A DNA stretch of 12,468 bases from DASYZQ01 sp035946175 (GTDB lineage Bacteria > Patescibacteriota > Saccharimonadia > Saccharimonadales > UBA4665). The translations under genes were made by a program, and so were the position numbers. This document shows, one piece after another, positions 5,076 through 11,513 of this stretch. Each line of letters begins with the position of its first letter. Position 1 is the stretch's first letter. Below the pieces are notes generated by a model. The model was not told where the DNA came from. It saw only the letters and a list, made by a program, of their open reading frames with translations, and did no database searches. The stretch is from assembly GCA_035946175.1 (NCBI GenBank), contig DASYZQ010000042.1:1-12468 (forward strand), given 5' to 3'.

Positions 5076-5573
5076 CTAACCTCCTCGCGTCTGCACTATG
5101 TGTCGAATCAAGCTAAGTGGACACTGTGTTTTATCCAAATAGTTCCGAGTCAGATCTTTAATGTCGTGGTAGCGAAAGAGTTTGTCGTCGATCGACAATA
5201 CTTCTTTCAGTTTCAGCCATTTGTAATCCGCTATTTCGGCAATGCCATCAACAGCTTCGCCGTGCTCAAGGCTGACGTCATTTTTAGCCTCGCCACAAAA
5301 AATAACGCGGAAAGCATGAACTTCTCCCGGAACGTCCTTACGATAGATAGAATGAATACCGAGCAGGTACGTGGGGTCAAAGTCGATCCCTGCTTCTTCA
5401 AAGGCTTCGCGTTTAACTGTATCGAGTGGATTTTCTCCAAAGTCCAGTTTACCAGCGGGAATATTCCATTTACCTTTATCAGGAGGATGATTTTCCTGAA
5501 CAAGCAGCACCTTACCATCACGAACGATAAATGCACCGACCACAATGTAAGGCTGTGTGTAGCTAAAACTCAT
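5076..5573 (-). CDS. NUDIX hydrolase 2
   Basis: A 165-residue NUDIX hydrolase, unlike NUDIX 1 outside the motif. The core begins YIVVGAFIVRDGKVLLVQEN. The Nudix box is at about residues 41-63: AGKLDFGE, seven residues, then REAFEEAGI, an exact GX5EX7REUXEEXGU. WNIPAGK before it and a long C-terminal extension after it (residues 120-165, DYKWLKLKEVLSID and on) are seen. This resembles ADP-ribose pyrophosphatase or MutT-like members acting on small nucleotides, but the substrate is not determinable. ATG 5573 follows TGC-TATCAT by 6 nt, so it is probably leaderless. A terminator on this strand at 4941-4971 ends the unit. Confidence 0.87.
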   Translation of the reverse strand: MSFSYTQPYIVVGAFIVRDGKVLLVQENHPPDKGKWNIPAGKLDFGENPLDTVKREAFEEAGIDFDPTYLLGIHSIYRKDVPGEVHAFRVIFCGEAKNDVSLEHGEAVDGIAEIADYKWLKLKEVLSIDDKLFRYHDIKDLTRNYLDKTQCPLSLIRHIVQTRGG

Positions 5574-5579
5574 GCGATA

Positions 5580-5588
5580 ATGATAGCA
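5580..5588 (-). promoter_or_regulatory. Extended -10 promoter, leaderless start
   Basis: On the minus strand, TGC-TATCAT then TATCGC then the NUDIX 2 ATG at 5573. No Shine-Dalgarno site. Confidence 0.6.
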
Positions 5589-5624
5589 GATAGTTTAAAA
5601 ATTTTGGTCGTCTTCTACGCCCTC

Positions 5625-5669
5625 AAAATAACCAAACAAAAACACCTCGTTTTACAGAAGTGTTTTTGT
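5625..5669 (-). terminator. Strong A/T-stem terminator beside element B
   Basis: ACAAAAACAC (5636-5645) pairs perfectly with GTGTTTTTGT (5660-5669), and further inner pairs are possible. On the minus strand the hairpin is followed by TTGGTTATTTT. It lies just beyond copy B and insulates NUDIX 2 from minus-strand readthrough. Its layout resembles the hairpin at 4941-4971. Confidence 0.6.
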
Positions 5670-5690
5670 GAATTGACGATGACGTCCTTT

Positions 5691-5755
5691 TGGTGCGCGT
5701 GGTGGATTATAGGTGGAACCACTTGTATCCGAGCCTACTGTTAATGTACGAAAAG
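5691..5755 (+). repeat. tRNA-Leu-end-like element, copy B
   Basis: Begins TGGTGCGCG, identical to the complement of the tRNA-Leu(CAG) 3' end including CCA. TAGGTGGAACC is at 5710-5720 (offset +19) and TTAATGTACGAAAAG at 5741 (offset +50). It lies upstream of the sulfotransferase-like gene and downstream of a terminator hairpin. Confidence 0.7.
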
Positions 5756-5782
5756 CTGGACAGGTTTGGCTTGGCGGAATTT

Positions 5783-5791
5783 TGCTAAAGT
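5783..5791 (+). promoter_or_regulatory. Extended -10 promoter, leaderless start
   Basis: TGC-TAAAGT then AGCGAT then ATG at 5798. No Shine-Dalgarno site; weak or absent -35 box. Confidence 0.55.
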
Positions 5792-5797
5792 AGCGAT

Positions 5798-6649
5798 ATG
5801 TCAGAGAATAATTCTCCAGAAGCCATACGGGTTACTCAACGAATTGAGCATATATTTGGGCTCCGTCGAACCGGCCATCATGCGGTCTTGGCTTGGCTAC
5901 AAGATTGCTACCGAGCCAAAGGCCTGACAACTCACCATGCTAATAGCGTCTTTAACGAACATCTGAGGTGGGGGCTGCATTCACCCGATCCCAATCCGAA
6001 AGAAATATGGCAGGAAGCCACCGGCTCTGATGTCTTACTAGCCAATTATGAGGATGTAGCGTATGCTGATCGCCGGACCGCACCGGTTTACAATGCGCTT
6101 CAAGCAGAGAGAACTGATTTGCCGGCGCGCGACACTGTTATTGTGCGCGATTGGTATAACATGGTTGCAAGCCGACTTAAATATATTGCTAATGCGGATG
6201 AAATTGGCAGATACACCATTACAGCCGCCCTTGACTGGCCGATAGTTGCACGCCGCTGGGTAGATCATGCTACGACATTAGTCGAGCCACCGTCTGGTAC
6301 TTCCTCGTTCGTGGGTATAAATTATAGTCGTTGGCTTGTAGATAGAGACTACCGAGAAAGTCTTGCGGCGTGCTATGACTTGCCCAATTCAGAGTCGACA
6401 CTCGACACTGTCTCCGCCTTTGGGCTAGGCAGCTCTTTCAATGGTTTTGACAAGGACGGTCAGGCCAGAGAAATGAACCTTCTACGACGATGGCAAGATT
6501 TAGAAACCATTGAACTACGGTCGGCATACTTGGCTGCCATTGACGTAGATAGATTTGCAATCGACGCATTGAATAGACACTTATTTGGATTCGGTTATTC
6601 AGAGGTTGCTGCTTCTTTAGAGCACCGTGACAACCTGGGAGGACTCTAA
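5798..6649 (+). CDS. Sulfotransferase-like protein (PAPS-binding fold)
   Basis: A 283-residue protein with features of the P-loop sulfotransferase fold. HIFGLRRTGHHAVLAWLQD (residues about 18-36) resembles the 5'-phosphosulfate loop (G-L-R-R-S-G-x-H). DTVIVRDWYNMVASRLKY (about 112-129) resembles the 3'-phosphate motif with the conserved R-D and S-R. A later stretch, YSRWLVDRDYRESLAACYDL, then FGLGSSFNGFD, is shared with sulfotransferase-like proteins that have a G-S-S-F-D/N-G signature. There is no signal peptide or membrane helix, so it is cytosolic. It is the only gene between element copies B and C, on the strand opposite to its neighbours, and looks leaderless. Without biosynthesis genes nearby, the acceptor molecule is unknown. 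It could also be a nucleotide-binding protein that no longer transfers sulfate. Confidence 0.65.
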   Translation: MSENNSPEAIRVTQRIEHIFGLRRTGHHAVLAWLQDCYRAKGLTTHHANSVFNEHLRWGLHSPDPNPKEIWQEATGSDVLLANYEDVAYADRRTAPVYNALQAERTDLPARDTVIVRDWYNMVASRLKYIANADEIGRYTITAALDWPIVARRWVDHATTLVEPPSGTSSFVGINYSRWLVDRDYRESLAACYDLPNSESTLDTVSAFGLGSSFNGFDKDGQAREMNLLRRWQDLETIELRSAYLAAIDVDRFAIDALNRHLFGFGYSEVAASLEHRDNLGGL

Positions 6650-6676
6650 CCCATACGACAGATAGAAACCCTCAGC

Positions 6677-6706
6677 CAAAATAAAAGGCCTCCAATGTTG
6701 GAAGTC
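6677..6706 (-). terminator. Hairpin terminator beyond element C
   Basis: On the minus strand, GACTTCCA (6706-6699) pairs with TGGAGGCC (6694-6687) with one mismatch and one U-G pair, followed by TTTTATTTTG. It probably ends the DUF7718/DUF5647 transcript after it has crossed copy C. On the plus strand it may also weakly end the sulfotransferase-like transcript. Confidence 0.6.
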
Positions 6707-6727
6707 TCTTTATCTGTAATCATAATA

Positions 6728-6790
6728 TGGTACGCGAGACGGATAGTAGGTGGAACCAATTTTATCCAAGTCTTCTGCTTATATATGAAA
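6728..6790 (+). repeat. tRNA-Leu-end-like element, copy C
   Basis: Begins TGGTACGCGAGAC, one mismatch to the tRNA-Leu 3'-end complement over 12 bases. The similarity continues outward: CATAATATGGT here, CATAAATATGGT beside the tRNA. TAGGTGGAACC is at 6747-6757 (offset +19), and the degenerate right block TTATATATGAAA is at offset +51. The DUF5647 stop codon lies 7 nt away. Confidence 0.7.
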
Positions 6791-6796
6791 GGTTAG

Positions 6797-7045
6797 CTAG
6801 ACTTGACCTACTTGAAGAGGACGGATCCGCCATGTAGCACCAGCCCTATAGGCCTCTACGATTTTCTTACGACGCTTATCCTTGATTAGGGACATACTTT
6901 CGGCATTGAATCTTGCATCATCATTAACTGTAATAACAACGTAAGCGCCATTAGGAATAGCTTCAAAGAGCTGAGGATGTTTGGCTAGATAATTGTCAAA
7001 CTCCAAAGATAGCTTTACGTTTTTTTTGATGAATGCTTCACTCAT
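6797..7045 (-). CDS. DUF5647-like small protein
   Basis: An 82-residue protein resembling the DUF5647 family. It starts MSEAFIKKNVKLSLEFDNYL, continues IPNGAYVVITVNDDARFNAES, and ends with a basic helix, KDKRRKKIVEAYRAGATWRI. No membrane segment or catalytic motif is visible, and the function is unknown. Family members are often found beside small partner genes. Here the partner is the DUF7718-like gene 4 nt upstream. The ATG at 7045 can be served by an internal TGG-TAGAAT box inside the end of the upstream gene, 6 nt before it, or by translational coupling. The pair fills the interval between element C and tRNA-Leu. Confidence 0.65.
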   Translation of the reverse strand: MSEAFIKKNVKLSLEFDNYLAKHPQLFEAIPNGAYVVITVNDDARFNAESMSLIKDKRRKKIVEAYRAGATWRIRPLQVGQV

Positions 7046-7049
7046 AATT

Positions 7050-7373
7050 CTATTCTACCATCCTTTCCTTGTATTCTACGTAACGTTCACAGATACTTTC
7101 GAAAGACTCCGCCAGTATTTTGCTGGCTGTAGTAAGTGCTTGGTTATTATCCTGTGTGGTCATAGCTTCTCTATACTCTTTGCCATCAGGATAGAAAACA
7201 TGACGGTGAGGTTGTCCGTGAGCGGAATCAAATCTGATCACCTTACGCCATCTGCCATCAAGTAGCAGCTCCAGTTGTAAGGAAAATGATAAGACAGTTG
7301 GTCCTGAGACGTCCTGGTGGACGACAAGCCTGACTGTATCAGTAAAGTATCTTCGATAGAGCTTCTCTGGCAC
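7050..7373 (-). CDS. DUF7718-like small protein
   Basis: A 107-residue protein rich in beta strands: TVRLVVHQDVSGPTVLSFS, then LELLLDGRWRKVIRFDSAHG and QPHRHVFYPDGKEYR. The W-R-x-V-x-R-x-D-x-A-H-G-x-P-H-R block is what I associate with the DUF7718 family; its role is unknown. The C-terminal helix ends ICERYVEYKERMVE. The only start in the frame is GTG 7373. A -35/-10 promoter at 7398-7426 and a GGGGA ribosome site 8 nt before the start support it. It is first in a two-gene unit with the DUF5647-like gene. The conserved histidines might bind metal, but this is speculation. Confidence 0.6.
   Translation of the reverse strand: MPEKLYRRYFTDTVRLVVHQDVSGPTVLSFSLQLELLLDGRWRKVIRFDSAHGQPHRHVFYPDGKEYREAMTTQDNNQALTTASKILAESFESICERYVEYKERMVE
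7052..7060 (-). promoter_or_regulatory. Internal extended -10 box before the DUF5647-like gene
   Basis: On the minus strand, TGG-TAGAAT then AGAATT then ATG at 7045. The box overlaps the final codons and TAG stop of the upstream gene, so it could also be a coincidence of coding sequence. Confidence 0.4.
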
Positions 7374-7397
7374 GGAATTTCCCCATAAAGCGTCACA

Positions 7398-7426
7398 AGT
7401 ATATGGTAAGTTGCTCGCTTAAGCAA
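7398..7426 (-). promoter_or_regulatory. Promoter of the DUF7718/DUF5647 unit
   Basis: On the minus strand, TTGCTT (7426-7421), a 17-nt spacer and TATACT (7403-7398). Transcription would start near 7391, leaving a leader of about 18 nt with GGGGA before GTG 7373. Confidence 0.65.
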
Positions 7427-7465
7427 TGAGGGTGTGCGCTCGTTTTGCTACGTCAGTCATAAATA

Positions 7466-7551
7466 TGGTGCGCGAGAGAGGACTTGAACCTCCACGAGCG
7501 TAAGCTCACTAGTACCTGAAACTAGCGCGTCTACCATTCCGCCACTCGCGC
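7466..7551 (-). tRNA. tRNA-Leu (anticodon CAG)
   Basis: An 86-nt class II tRNA. Acceptor stem GCGCGAG pairs with CTCGCGC, and the terminal CCA is encoded (7468-7466). The anticodon stem CTAGT/ACTAG encloses the loop TTCAGGT, giving anticodon CAG. A long variable arm (GAGC-TTAC-GCTC) fits leucine. The T arm is GGAGG-TTCAAGT-CCTCT. Its 3' end points into the accessory array, and its last 9-12 bases recur at the start of all four interspersed elements. Confidence 0.96.
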
Positions 7552-7571
7552 ATTAAGAGACAGTAGCCGTA

Positions 7572-7601
7572 ATTGTAGCGTAGAAAGCGTCCTAGGGGCA
7601 A
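7572..7601 (-). promoter_or_regulatory. Likely tRNA-Leu promoter
   Basis: On the minus strand, TTGCCC (7601-7596), an 18-nt spacer and TACAAT (7577-7572), about 20 nt before the mature 5' end. No terminator is seen between the upstream gene and the tRNA, so readthrough is also possible. Confidence 0.5.
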
Positions 7602-7604
7602 GCG

Positions 7605-9386
7605 CTATTCTGAAACGCGTCTCTGCAGTATCTCCCAATTCTGAACATCGTCAAGACGATCCGTACCGTTGTTGATAGTGTGCTCGCTCAAACCAAAGAC
7701 CGGACTGCTGGCAATATACAGGAATCGTGGTTGATACAATCCTAATGCCGGCGTGTCCTGTTTCCACTGCTGCAAAAATGCCTGGTACTTTATAACGCGC
7801 AGGGCCGGGTCAAGTCTGGTACGGCCACCTTCTAGTGATTCATCGGCGGTTGCATTGCTGTACTCCGAAAAATTAAGTCGTTCTGGTGCCCTGACGTCGG
7901 CCTGGGTACTGTCCCAGTAGACAAACATATCCGGATCAACACCTATGGAAATGCCAGATAAAACTGCATCGTAGTTGTGGTATGCCAGCGTATCCTGAAA
8001 TGATGTACTATCTTGGGCTACCATCTGCACATCAATGCCCAGTGCCCGCCATTGCGTGATCAGCTCGTTGGCTACCATCTGGTATTCGCCAGTGTTCGCC
8101 GTATAGAGCTTAAAGGCAAGTGGCGTGCCGCTCTTCGAGCGCATACCATTCTTGCCTCCAATCCAGCCGTCAGCGGCCAGCGACGCGGACGCCGCGGCTG
8201 GGTCGTATCCTGCCTGGGCATCGTTAGGATTGAAGGCTAGCTGGTTACGCAACAAGGGCTCAACGACCGGATCAGTGGGGTAGCCAAGATTATGTAGTAT
8301 AGCCTGCGTATTCGCCGCCTGCACTAGCGCTTGTCGTACTACCTTATCAGCGAGAACACCATCGGTCGTCCGAAAGAAAACCATGACAGCAGCCGTAAGT
8401 GGCATATCGTAAGAGCGGATAGTACTATCGTGATCTAGGCTGGCTGGCAGCTGGTTGAGCCCTACCATGGCATTAATTTGATGGTTTTTGAAAGCAGCAA
8501 TCAGGCTAGATTGATCGTTGAAGGTATGAATCGAGAAACTATCCAGCAAGGGCTTGCCGCCTTGATAGCCAGCAAAAGGCTTGAGGGCAATTTGTACCTG
8601 TTGGGTGGTTGTAGCGCCGTCGGTTACCGCCAAACCAGCCCACGAAAACGGACCGGCACCAACCGGAGTGTCCGTATTAAACGCCACTGAACGCATCGCA
8701 GGCATTGGTACTGAACCTAAAATATGCTCAGGAATAATGCCAGTGGTCAATGAATGGGGGAATGATGCCAAGGGATTGGCTAGTGTGAAGGTCACAGTTG
8801 TAGGATTGATAGCCACCACACTGACATTCTGCCAGCTGTTATATAGCGGCGACTGGGCGTCCGGGTTTTGGATAACGTGATACGTAAAAACCACGTCGCT
8901 GGCAGTCAACGGCTGGCCATCTTGCCACATAAGGTGTGGCCGCAGATGTACTGTATAGACAGTGCCGAGACTATTGGCGGCAAGGCTACTCGCCAAATCC
9001 CCAACTAGTTGGTTTTGCCGGTTATACGTAAACAAACCGGCAAATACCAAGTGGGAAACGGCCTGATCCACCGGATTTTGGGCGTAGATCGGGTTTGCAT
9101 TGGTAAAACTACCCAATATTCCTTCTGCATAGGCACCCCCCGGAGCTGGCTCCAGTGACTGGTAGTAGACATTAAGGTGATTGATCTGCGCGACAACCAC
9201 GGCTCCGAGCAACCCGATCAATAGCAGCCAACTGGCAACAAACCGCCGCACACCGCTTAAATGATCGAGCCGCTTAAAGACGTTGCGCTCTAAACCCTCC
9301 TCGGCCTGCATGCCCAGTTCCTCGACTTGCAACCGGCGCAATCGGATGAGTCGCCGGAGGCGGAAGGTTCGCGCGCGACTGACCAT
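7605..9386 (-). CDS. Membrane-anchored peptide ABC transporter substrate-binding protein
   Basis: A 593-residue extracytoplasmic solute-binding protein of family 5 (DppA/OppA type), binding peptides outside the cell. Residues 1-47 are cytoplasmic and very basic (repeated R-R-L). Residues 48-68 are one membrane helix (FVASWLLLIGLLGAVVVAQ). The binding domain spans about 85-580. Diagnostic segments are HLVFAGLFTYNRQNQLVGDL and YTVHLRPHLMWQDGQPLTAS (then DVVFTYHV). There is no lipobox cysteine, so the membrane helix replaces a lipid anchor. The ATG lies 21 nt after the secG stop with a weak GGAAG site. It is last in the pepP - holin - secG unit. No permease or ATPase genes are nearby, so its transporter must be encoded elsewhere, or it works alone. 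The family call is firm. Confidence 0.88.
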   Translation of the reverse strand: MVSRARTFRLRRLIRLRRLQVEELGMQAEEGLERNVFKRLDHLSGVRRFVASWLLLIGLLGAVVVAQINHLNVYYQSLEPAPGGAYAEGILGSFTNANPIYAQNPVDQAVSHLVFAGLFTYNRQNQLVGDLASSLAANSLGTVYTVHLRPHLMWQDGQPLTASDVVFTYHVIQNPDAQSPLYNSWQNVSVVAINPTTVTFTLANPLASFPHSLTTGIIPEHILGSVPMPAMRSVAFNTDTPVGAGPFSWAGLAVTDGATTTQQVQIALKPFAGYQGGKPLLDSFSIHTFNDQSSLIAAFKNHQINAMVGLNQLPASLDHDSTIRSYDMPLTAAVMVFFRTTDGVLADKVVRQALVQAANTQAILHNLGYPTDPVVEPLLRNQLAFNPNDAQAGYDPAAASASLAADGWIGGKNGMRSKSGTPLAFKLYTANTGEYQMVANELITQWRALGIDVQMVAQDSTSFQDTLAYHNYDAVLSGISIGVDPDMFVYWDSTQADVRAPERLNFSEYSNATADESLEGGRTRLDPALRVIKYQAFLQQWKQDTPALGLYQPRFLYIASSPVFGLSEHTINNGTDRLDDVQNWEILQRRVSE

Positions 9387-9407
9387 GTGCTTCCGTTGAC
9401 GTGTTCC

Positions 9408-9623
9408 CTAACCCACCACAACGCCAAGGATCAGAGACATACCGAAAACAAGCGCTAAAATGATGGTCAGTTGGAAGATAGTTTTATCCGTACCACGACG
9501 AGAGGTATTGACTTCAGCGCTGCTGCTTAAGCCTGCCCCCAAGCTTGCACCCCTGGTCTGCACCAGGATAAGCAAGGTTAAAAGCAACATCGAGGTGATA
9601 GTGATGTAGTTGAAAATATTCAC
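9408..9623 (-). CDS. secG: Preprotein translocase subunit SecG
   Basis: A 71-residue SecG, the small auxiliary subunit of the SecYEG channel. Two membrane helices (residues about 4-22, ITITSMLLLTLLILVQTRG, and about 50-70, FQLTIILALVFGMSLILGVV) flank a polar loop with the family's G-A-S-L-G-A-G-L segment and T-S-R-R-G-T-D-K. Length is normal. The start is GTG 9623, overlapping the TGA stop of the holin-like gene as GTGA, which implies coupled translation. Its place just before a secreted binding protein is consistent with an export-linked operon. Confidence 0.9.
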   Translation of the reverse strand: MNIFNYITITSMLLLTLLILVQTRGASLGAGLSSSAEVNTSRRGTDKTIFQLTIILALVFGMSLILGVVVG

Positions 9624-10006
9624 GATCTCTCCCGCATTTCTAAAATAGCACTCACCAGGTAATTAACCAGCCCTATTATCATACCAGCAACTATGGCCAC
9701 CCAAAAGCTCGTTATGTGTAGTTGGCCGTAAAACTTACTGACCAAATACACCATAAATCCATTGATAATAACCATGAACAACCCCAGTGTCAGTAGAATA
9801 GCCGGCAGGCTCAAAATGACAATGATAGGTCGCAGTAACGCATTTATAAGCGCGAGGACCAGGCCTGCTACGATAATGACCTCTAAACGATTATTGTAGG
9901 TAATGTCGGAATCGAGTAGGCCGGCGGCAATCCACAGTCCCAGGCTACAAACGAGCCAGCGTACCGCAAACCGGTAGAGTAGATTATTATGCTTCATCTT
10001 CGTCAT
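9620..10006 (-). CDS. Four-TM phage-holin-family (holin 4 superfamily IV) membrane protein
   Basis: A 128-residue integral membrane protein of the phage holin 4_2 type (mycobacterial 4-TMS holin superfamily IV), common in bacterial chromosomes and usually not a lysis protein. Four hydrophobic segments are visible at about residues 11-28, 42-62, 64-88 and 100-123. The L-I-N-A-L-L-R-P-I-I motif sits between the second and third, and G-L-V-N-Y-L-V-S in the last. It lies 22 nt after pepP and overlaps secG by 4 nt. ATG 10006 is used; ATG at codon 4 is an alternative, and neither has a Shine-Dalgarno site. The role is unknown, possibly in envelope maintenance. The name does not imply a prophage. 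Confidence 0.85.
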   Translation of the reverse strand: MTKMKHNNLLYRFAVRWLVCSLGLWIAAGLLDSDITYNNRLEVIIVAGLVLALINALLRPIIVILSLPAILLTLGLFMVIINGFMVYLVSKFYGQLHITSFWVAIVAGMIIGLVNYLVSAILEMRERS

Positions 10007-10028
10007 ATATTATTGTACGGCAGCTGAT

Positions 10029-11270
10029 CTACAGCGGCAAGCGAGCGCTCAAACACTGTACACCGTCAGCAGTGATACAAAAGTCATCTTCCAGACGCAC
10101 GCCGATTGCTTCCTCTGGGATATAGATCCCCGGCTCGACAGCCATAACCACTCCTGGCTCCAGCGGCCGCTCATAGTCCCCATTATCGTGCGTATCTATA
10201 CCGAGAAAATGCGACGTGGCATGGGGAAAATAGTGGCGGACTGCTTCATGCTCAATGCTTTTTATAAGTCCGAGCTCCCGCAGTTTTTCACCCATGAAGT
10301 TCTCAATCTGCTTTTCGTAGTCATGCATGAGAACTCCTGGCCGCAGCAGCGAAGTGGCAAAATCGTATACCTCGCGTACTGCCGCTATCACTGCCTGAGC
10401 ACGCCGCGAGGGTTGTCCCAAGCTGACCGTCCGAGTAATATCCGCTGCGTAGTGGTTGACTTGGGCACCGACATCGAGTACCAGCAACTCGCCGCTTGCC
10501 AATGCCCCCTGATTGGTAATGTTATGGAGTGTGCAGGCCCGTTGCCCGCTGGCGACAATCGGCGCAAAGGCATGGCCCTGGGCCCCCGCCCGCCGAAAGC
10601 CACGACTTATATCGGCCTCAACTTCATACTCGTTGGCATAGCGACTGAGCTGTGAGGGACGGGTGATTGTCTTCAGTGTATCGATAGTTACGTCAATGGC
10701 GGCCTGAATTGCCGCAAGCTCAACCGGCTGCTTTACCATACGCAATCGGGCCAGGTGCGTCCTGATATCCAGCAATTTAATTTTGGCATTGTGCTGTTTC
10801 AGGCGAGCCATAAGGATAGCCCGCGCCGGATTAGTATAAAGCCCAAGTACATCAATATAGGCAGGGGCGGCGGCCAGCGTGGCAACATAGCGGACCCGCT
10901 TAAGCCGAGCGCCGAGATACTTCCAGCCATCTCTCGCGCTCATAACCTCCCTAACTCCCGAGGTGCTCATGAGTTCATGCTCATCAATGGCACCGTCAAA
11001 GACATCAGAAACAGCGCTTTTCTCCGGAACAATAAGATATTCCTTGTCCTTATCCATAACCAATACGACATCAGGCTCATCAATGCCGGTTAGGTACCAA
11101 AAACTACTATCCTGAGAAAAAGGATAAGCCTCATCACTGCCCTGCTGCAGCCGGCCATAGGCGGTGATGACGATTGGTGCAGTTCCGGTAAATAGCTGTC
11201 TTATACGTGCTCTATTACCGGCAAAAAAATCGGCCGAAAGGGGGCTACTCATACTACTCATGTTACGCAT
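10029..11270 (-). CDS. pepP: Xaa-Pro aminopeptidase (aminopeptidase P, M24B)
   Basis: A 413-residue cytosolic metallopeptidase releasing the N-terminal residue from peptides with proline in position two. The N-terminal creatinase-like domain (about 1-175; FWYLTGIDEPDVVLV is typical) precedes the pita-bread catalytic domain. All five metal ligands are seen (numbered from ATG 11270): D266 in LVLDVGAQ, D277 in AADITRTV, H354 in TSHFLGIDTHD, E379 in VEPGIYIP and E394 in VRLEDDFCIT. The frame is open to ATG 11342, but a promoter at 11287-11315 would start transcription inside that extension. I therefore prefer 11270 (alternatives 11261 and 11252). It heads the holin-like - secG - binding-protein unit. 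With the peptide-binding protein it suggests peptide use. Confidence 0.88.
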   Translation of the reverse strand: MRNMSSMSSPLSADFFAGNRARIRQLFTGTAPIVITAYGRLQQGSDEAYPFSQDSSFWYLTGIDEPDVVLVMDKDKEYLIVPEKSAVSDVFDGAIDEHELMSTSGVREVMSARDGWKYLGARLKRVRYVATLAAAPAYIDVLGLYTNPARAILMARLKQHNAKIKLLDIRTHLARLRMVKQPVELAAIQAAIDVTIDTLKTITRPSQLSRYANEYEVEADISRGFRRAGAQGHAFAPIVASGQRACTLHNITNQGALASGELLVLDVGAQVNHYAADITRTVSLGQPSRRAQAVIAAVREVYDFATSLLRPGVLMHDYEKQIENFMGEKLRELGLIKSIEHEAVRHYFPHATSHFLGIDTHDNGDYERPLEPGVVMAVEPGIYIPEEAIGVRLEDDFCITADGVQCLSARLPL

Positions 11271-11286
11271 CTTCAACTTTCTAGAA

Positions 11287-11315
11287 AGTATAGACAAAAT
11301 TTCATGATATGAGAA
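11287..11315 (-). promoter_or_regulatory. Promoter of the pepP unit
   Basis: On the minus strand, TTCTCA (11315-11310), a 17-nt spacer and TATACT (11292-11287). Transcription would start near 11280, leaving about 10 nt before ATG 11270 and no strong ribosome site. This argues against the longer start at 11342. Confidence 0.55.
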
Positions 11316-11362
11316 GCTTCCCATACTTTTTCCAAGCTGCAAAGCCAGAAATAATGGCTGGG

Positions 11363-11378
11363 CTAAGCAACGGCTTAG
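11363..11378. other. Short perfect hairpin between genes
   Basis: CTAAGC-AACG-GCTTAG, a 6-bp stem with a 4-nt loop in the gap between the last hypothetical gene and pepP. No U tract follows on either strand, so I do not call it a terminator. Confidence 0.4.
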
Positions 11379-11435
11379 TTCCCGTCGTTATTAAAGACAT
11401 CCCAAACAAATCTATCTTATAAAGTCCAATATTAA

Positions 11436-11467
11436 GCCCACGAAGGTATTCTAAGGCATAAGTGGGC
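11436..11467 (-). terminator. Weak terminator after the hypothetical gene
   Basis: GCCCAC (11441-11436 on the other strand) pairs perfectly with GTGGGC (11462-11467) across a 20-nt loop. On the minus strand it is followed by TTAATATTGG. It would end the transcript of the gene stopping at 11514, ahead of the pepP promoter. Confidence 0.45.
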
Positions 11468-11513
11468 GACGACTGCATCATTTATATTTCCCAGCTCTCA
11501 ATGCCCAACCCGG

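Noticed and set aside
5064..5744. 226-codon plus-strand open frame
   Set aside because: It is entirely antisense to the clear NUDIX 2 gene and its promoter, has no family features and no ribosome site, and runs through a terminator hairpin.
2738..6790. CRISPR array or integron attC sites as explanation of the repeats
   Set aside because: The repeats are few, imperfect and more than 1 kb apart, unlike CRISPR. They lack the GTTRRRY/RYYYAAC ends of attC, and no cas or integrase gene is present.
9620..10006. Prophage, suggested by the holin-family protein
   Set aside because: This four-TM family is widespread in chromosomes. No other phage gene is nearby, and the gene is embedded in a secG operon.
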